A DNA stretch of 6,828 bases from Sulfuritalea sp. (GTDB taxonomy: Bacteria; Pseudomonadota; Gammaproteobacteria; Burkholderiales; Rhodocyclaceae). Of the stretch, positions 5,825 through 6,828 are shown in pieces. The stretch spans positions 8,965 to 15,792 of the forward strand of contig JALHNN010000013.1 of the NCBI GenBank assembly GCA_022843505.1, read 5' to 3'. The notes beneath the pieces are model-generated. The model was not told where the DNA came from and ran no database searches. It was given only the letters and a program-made list of their open reading frames with translations. How positions within the stretch are numbered: position 1 is the stretch's first letter; every line of letters begins with the position of its first letter. A program made the translations under genes and the position numbers.

Positions 5825-6828
5825 CTACAGCTCCAGCGCGAAGGCTTTCGCCGTCTCCCCGGCGCCGACTATTGCCGCCGCCAGGGCGGGCGCCTGCACC
5901 CCGAGGGCGTGGGCATGGAAGCGCGCCAGTTCGACCAGGCCGCACAGGTAGTCGGCATCCCAGGCACCGGAACGCCTCGGGTGCGTTGCCGCCAGCGCGA
6001 CGCGCCCGAGCTGCCAGCTGCCGCAGACGGTGCCCAGCAGGTGCAGGAAGGGCACGGCACCGGCCAGCACGGCGGCAAACTGTTCGCGGCCGTTGGCGAG
6101 TATCCAGTCGAGGGCCCGCTCCAGCGCCGCGACGTCTTCCTCCAGCCGCCGCCCCAGCGAACGCAGATCGTCAACTGCTGACAGCTCGGCGGCGACGCCG
6201 CGCATGTCGACGATCAGCTCGCGCAGGGTGGCGCCGTTCTCGCGCAGGATCTTGCGCCCGACCAGGTCGTTGGCCTGGATGCCGGTGGTGCCCTCGTAGA
6301 TGGTGATGATGCGGGCATCGCGGTAGTGCTGGGCGATGCCGGTCTCCTCGACGAAGCCCATGCCGCCGTGGATCTGTATCGCGTCATAGCAGATCTGCTG
6401 GCAGGTCTCGGTACACCAGCCCTTGACCACCGGCATCAGCAGGTCGACGTAGCGCCTCGCCTTGTCGGCCGCCGCCTTGTCCGGCGAGTGACGGGCAACA
6501 TCGAACCAGCCTGCCGCCGTGAGGGCCAATGCACGCATGGCCATGATGCGGGCACGCATGGTCAGCAGCATGCGCTTGACATCCGGGTGCTTGAGGATCG
6601 GCTGCCCCACCGCACCGGTGACCGCGTCGCGCCCCTGTACCCGCTCCCTGGCGAAAGCCAGCGCCTGCTGCCAGGCGCGCTCGCCGATGCCTATGCCCTG
6701 CACGCCGACGCCGAAGCGCGCCTCGTTCATCATGATGAACATGTATTCCAGGCCGCGGTTGGGTTCGCCGACCAACCAACCGGTGGCGCCGCCGTTGTCG
6801 CCGAAACTCATGGCGCAGGTCGGGCTGC
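5825..6828 (-). CDS. Long acyl-CoA dehydrogenase with extra C-terminal domain (partial, N-terminus off the window)
   Basis: The frame is open across the right edge: before the Met at 6811 it reads SPTCA, which matches the family (SPTC just ahead of MxFGDNGGA), so the gene continues beyond the window and that Met is internal. About 334 codons are visible of the roughly 590-600 normal for this subfamily. Counting from that internal Met, GEPNRGLEYMFIMMNEARF is at 15-33, KGWCTETCQQICYDAIQIHG at 130-149, GGMGF at 149-153 and IYEGTTGIQANDLVGRKIL at 171-189; Glu173 is at the catalytic-base position. After about residue 195 comes the extra C-terminal helical domain (Pfam Acyl-CoA_dh_C, PF12806) seen in FadE5-like and DmdC (methylmercaptopropionyl-CoA dehydrogenase) proteins. 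It is a soluble FAD enzyme passing electrons to ETF. Substrate is not predictable; it is a different subfamily from the 395-residue enzyme at 407-1594. It heads the visible leftward run. Confidence 0.93.
   Translation of the reverse strand, partial: SPTCAMSFGDNGGATGWLVGEPNRGLEYMFIMMNEARFGVGVQGIGIGERAWQQALAFARERVQGRDAVTGAVGQPILKHPDVKRMLLTMRARIMAMRALALTAAGWFDVARHSPDKAAADKARRYVDLLMPVVKGWCTETCQQICYDAIQIHGGMGFVEETGIAQHYRDARIITIYEGTTGIQANDLVGRKILRENGATLRELIVDMRGVAAELSAVDDLRSLGRRLEEDVAALERALDWILANGREQFAAVLAGAVPFLHLLGTVCGSWQLGRVALAATHPRRSGAWDADYLCGLVELARFHAHALGVQAPALAAAIVGAGETAKAFALEL

Overview
The window is GC-rich, densely coding proteobacterial DNA (G+C by eye about two thirds, strong G/C third-position bias). 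The best matches from memory (the enoyl-CoA hydratase-family protein, the MTH1187-type protein, the paired acyl-CoA dehydrogenases) point to a betaproteobacterium of the Rhodocyclales/Burkholderiales type that degrades aromatic or alicyclic acids as CoA thioesters. No search could be run, so this placement is an inference. I see no tRNA, rRNA, CRISPR array, insertion sequence, prophage or integrase.

Layout. (1) Positions 1-406: a probable 53-residue single-pass membrane protein on the minus strand (70-231), a doubtful further minus-strand frame running off the left edge, and about 175 non-coding bases with one inverted repeat. (2) Positions 407-2399: a two-gene minus-strand operon, an SDR dehydrogenase followed 19 bases later by an acyl-CoA dehydrogenase. 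(3) Positions 2400-2632: a 233-base divergent control region with a good sigma70-like promoter toward the right and two copies of a CGGATATTC motif. (4) Positions 2633-3993: a plus-strand pair, an enoyl-CoA hydratase-family protein and a GNAT acetyltransferase overlapping by one base. (5) Positions 4057-6828: a minus-strand run that reads, in transcription order, a C-terminal part of a long acyl-CoA dehydrogenase (cut by the right edge), a 4-hydroxybenzoyl-CoA-type thioesterase, a 3-hydroxyisobutyrate-dehydrogenase-like oxidoreductase and a small thiamine-binding (MTH1187) protein.

How the genes may work together. The divergent block supplies the three activities of a beta-oxidation turn (acyl-CoA dehydrogenase, crotonase-fold enzyme, SDR as 3-hydroxyacyl-CoA dehydrogenase) but no thiolase. 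A similar dehydrogenase/crotonase/SDR set, often with a thioesterase, accompanies the CoA ligase and 2-aminobenzoyl-CoA (or salicylyl-CoA) monooxygenase/reductase in the aerobic anthranilate pathway first described in Azoarcus evansii. The ligase and monooxygenase are not in this window, so the substrate is not proven.

The most interesting point is that the crotonase-fold protein lacks both catalytic glutamates of true enoyl-CoA hydratases and has an aspartate where 4-chlorobenzoyl-CoA dehalogenase keeps its nucleophile. It may therefore be a hydrolase or ring-opening enzyme rather than a simple hydratase. The oxidoreductase at 4379-5230 also departs from its family at the substrate-binding motif.
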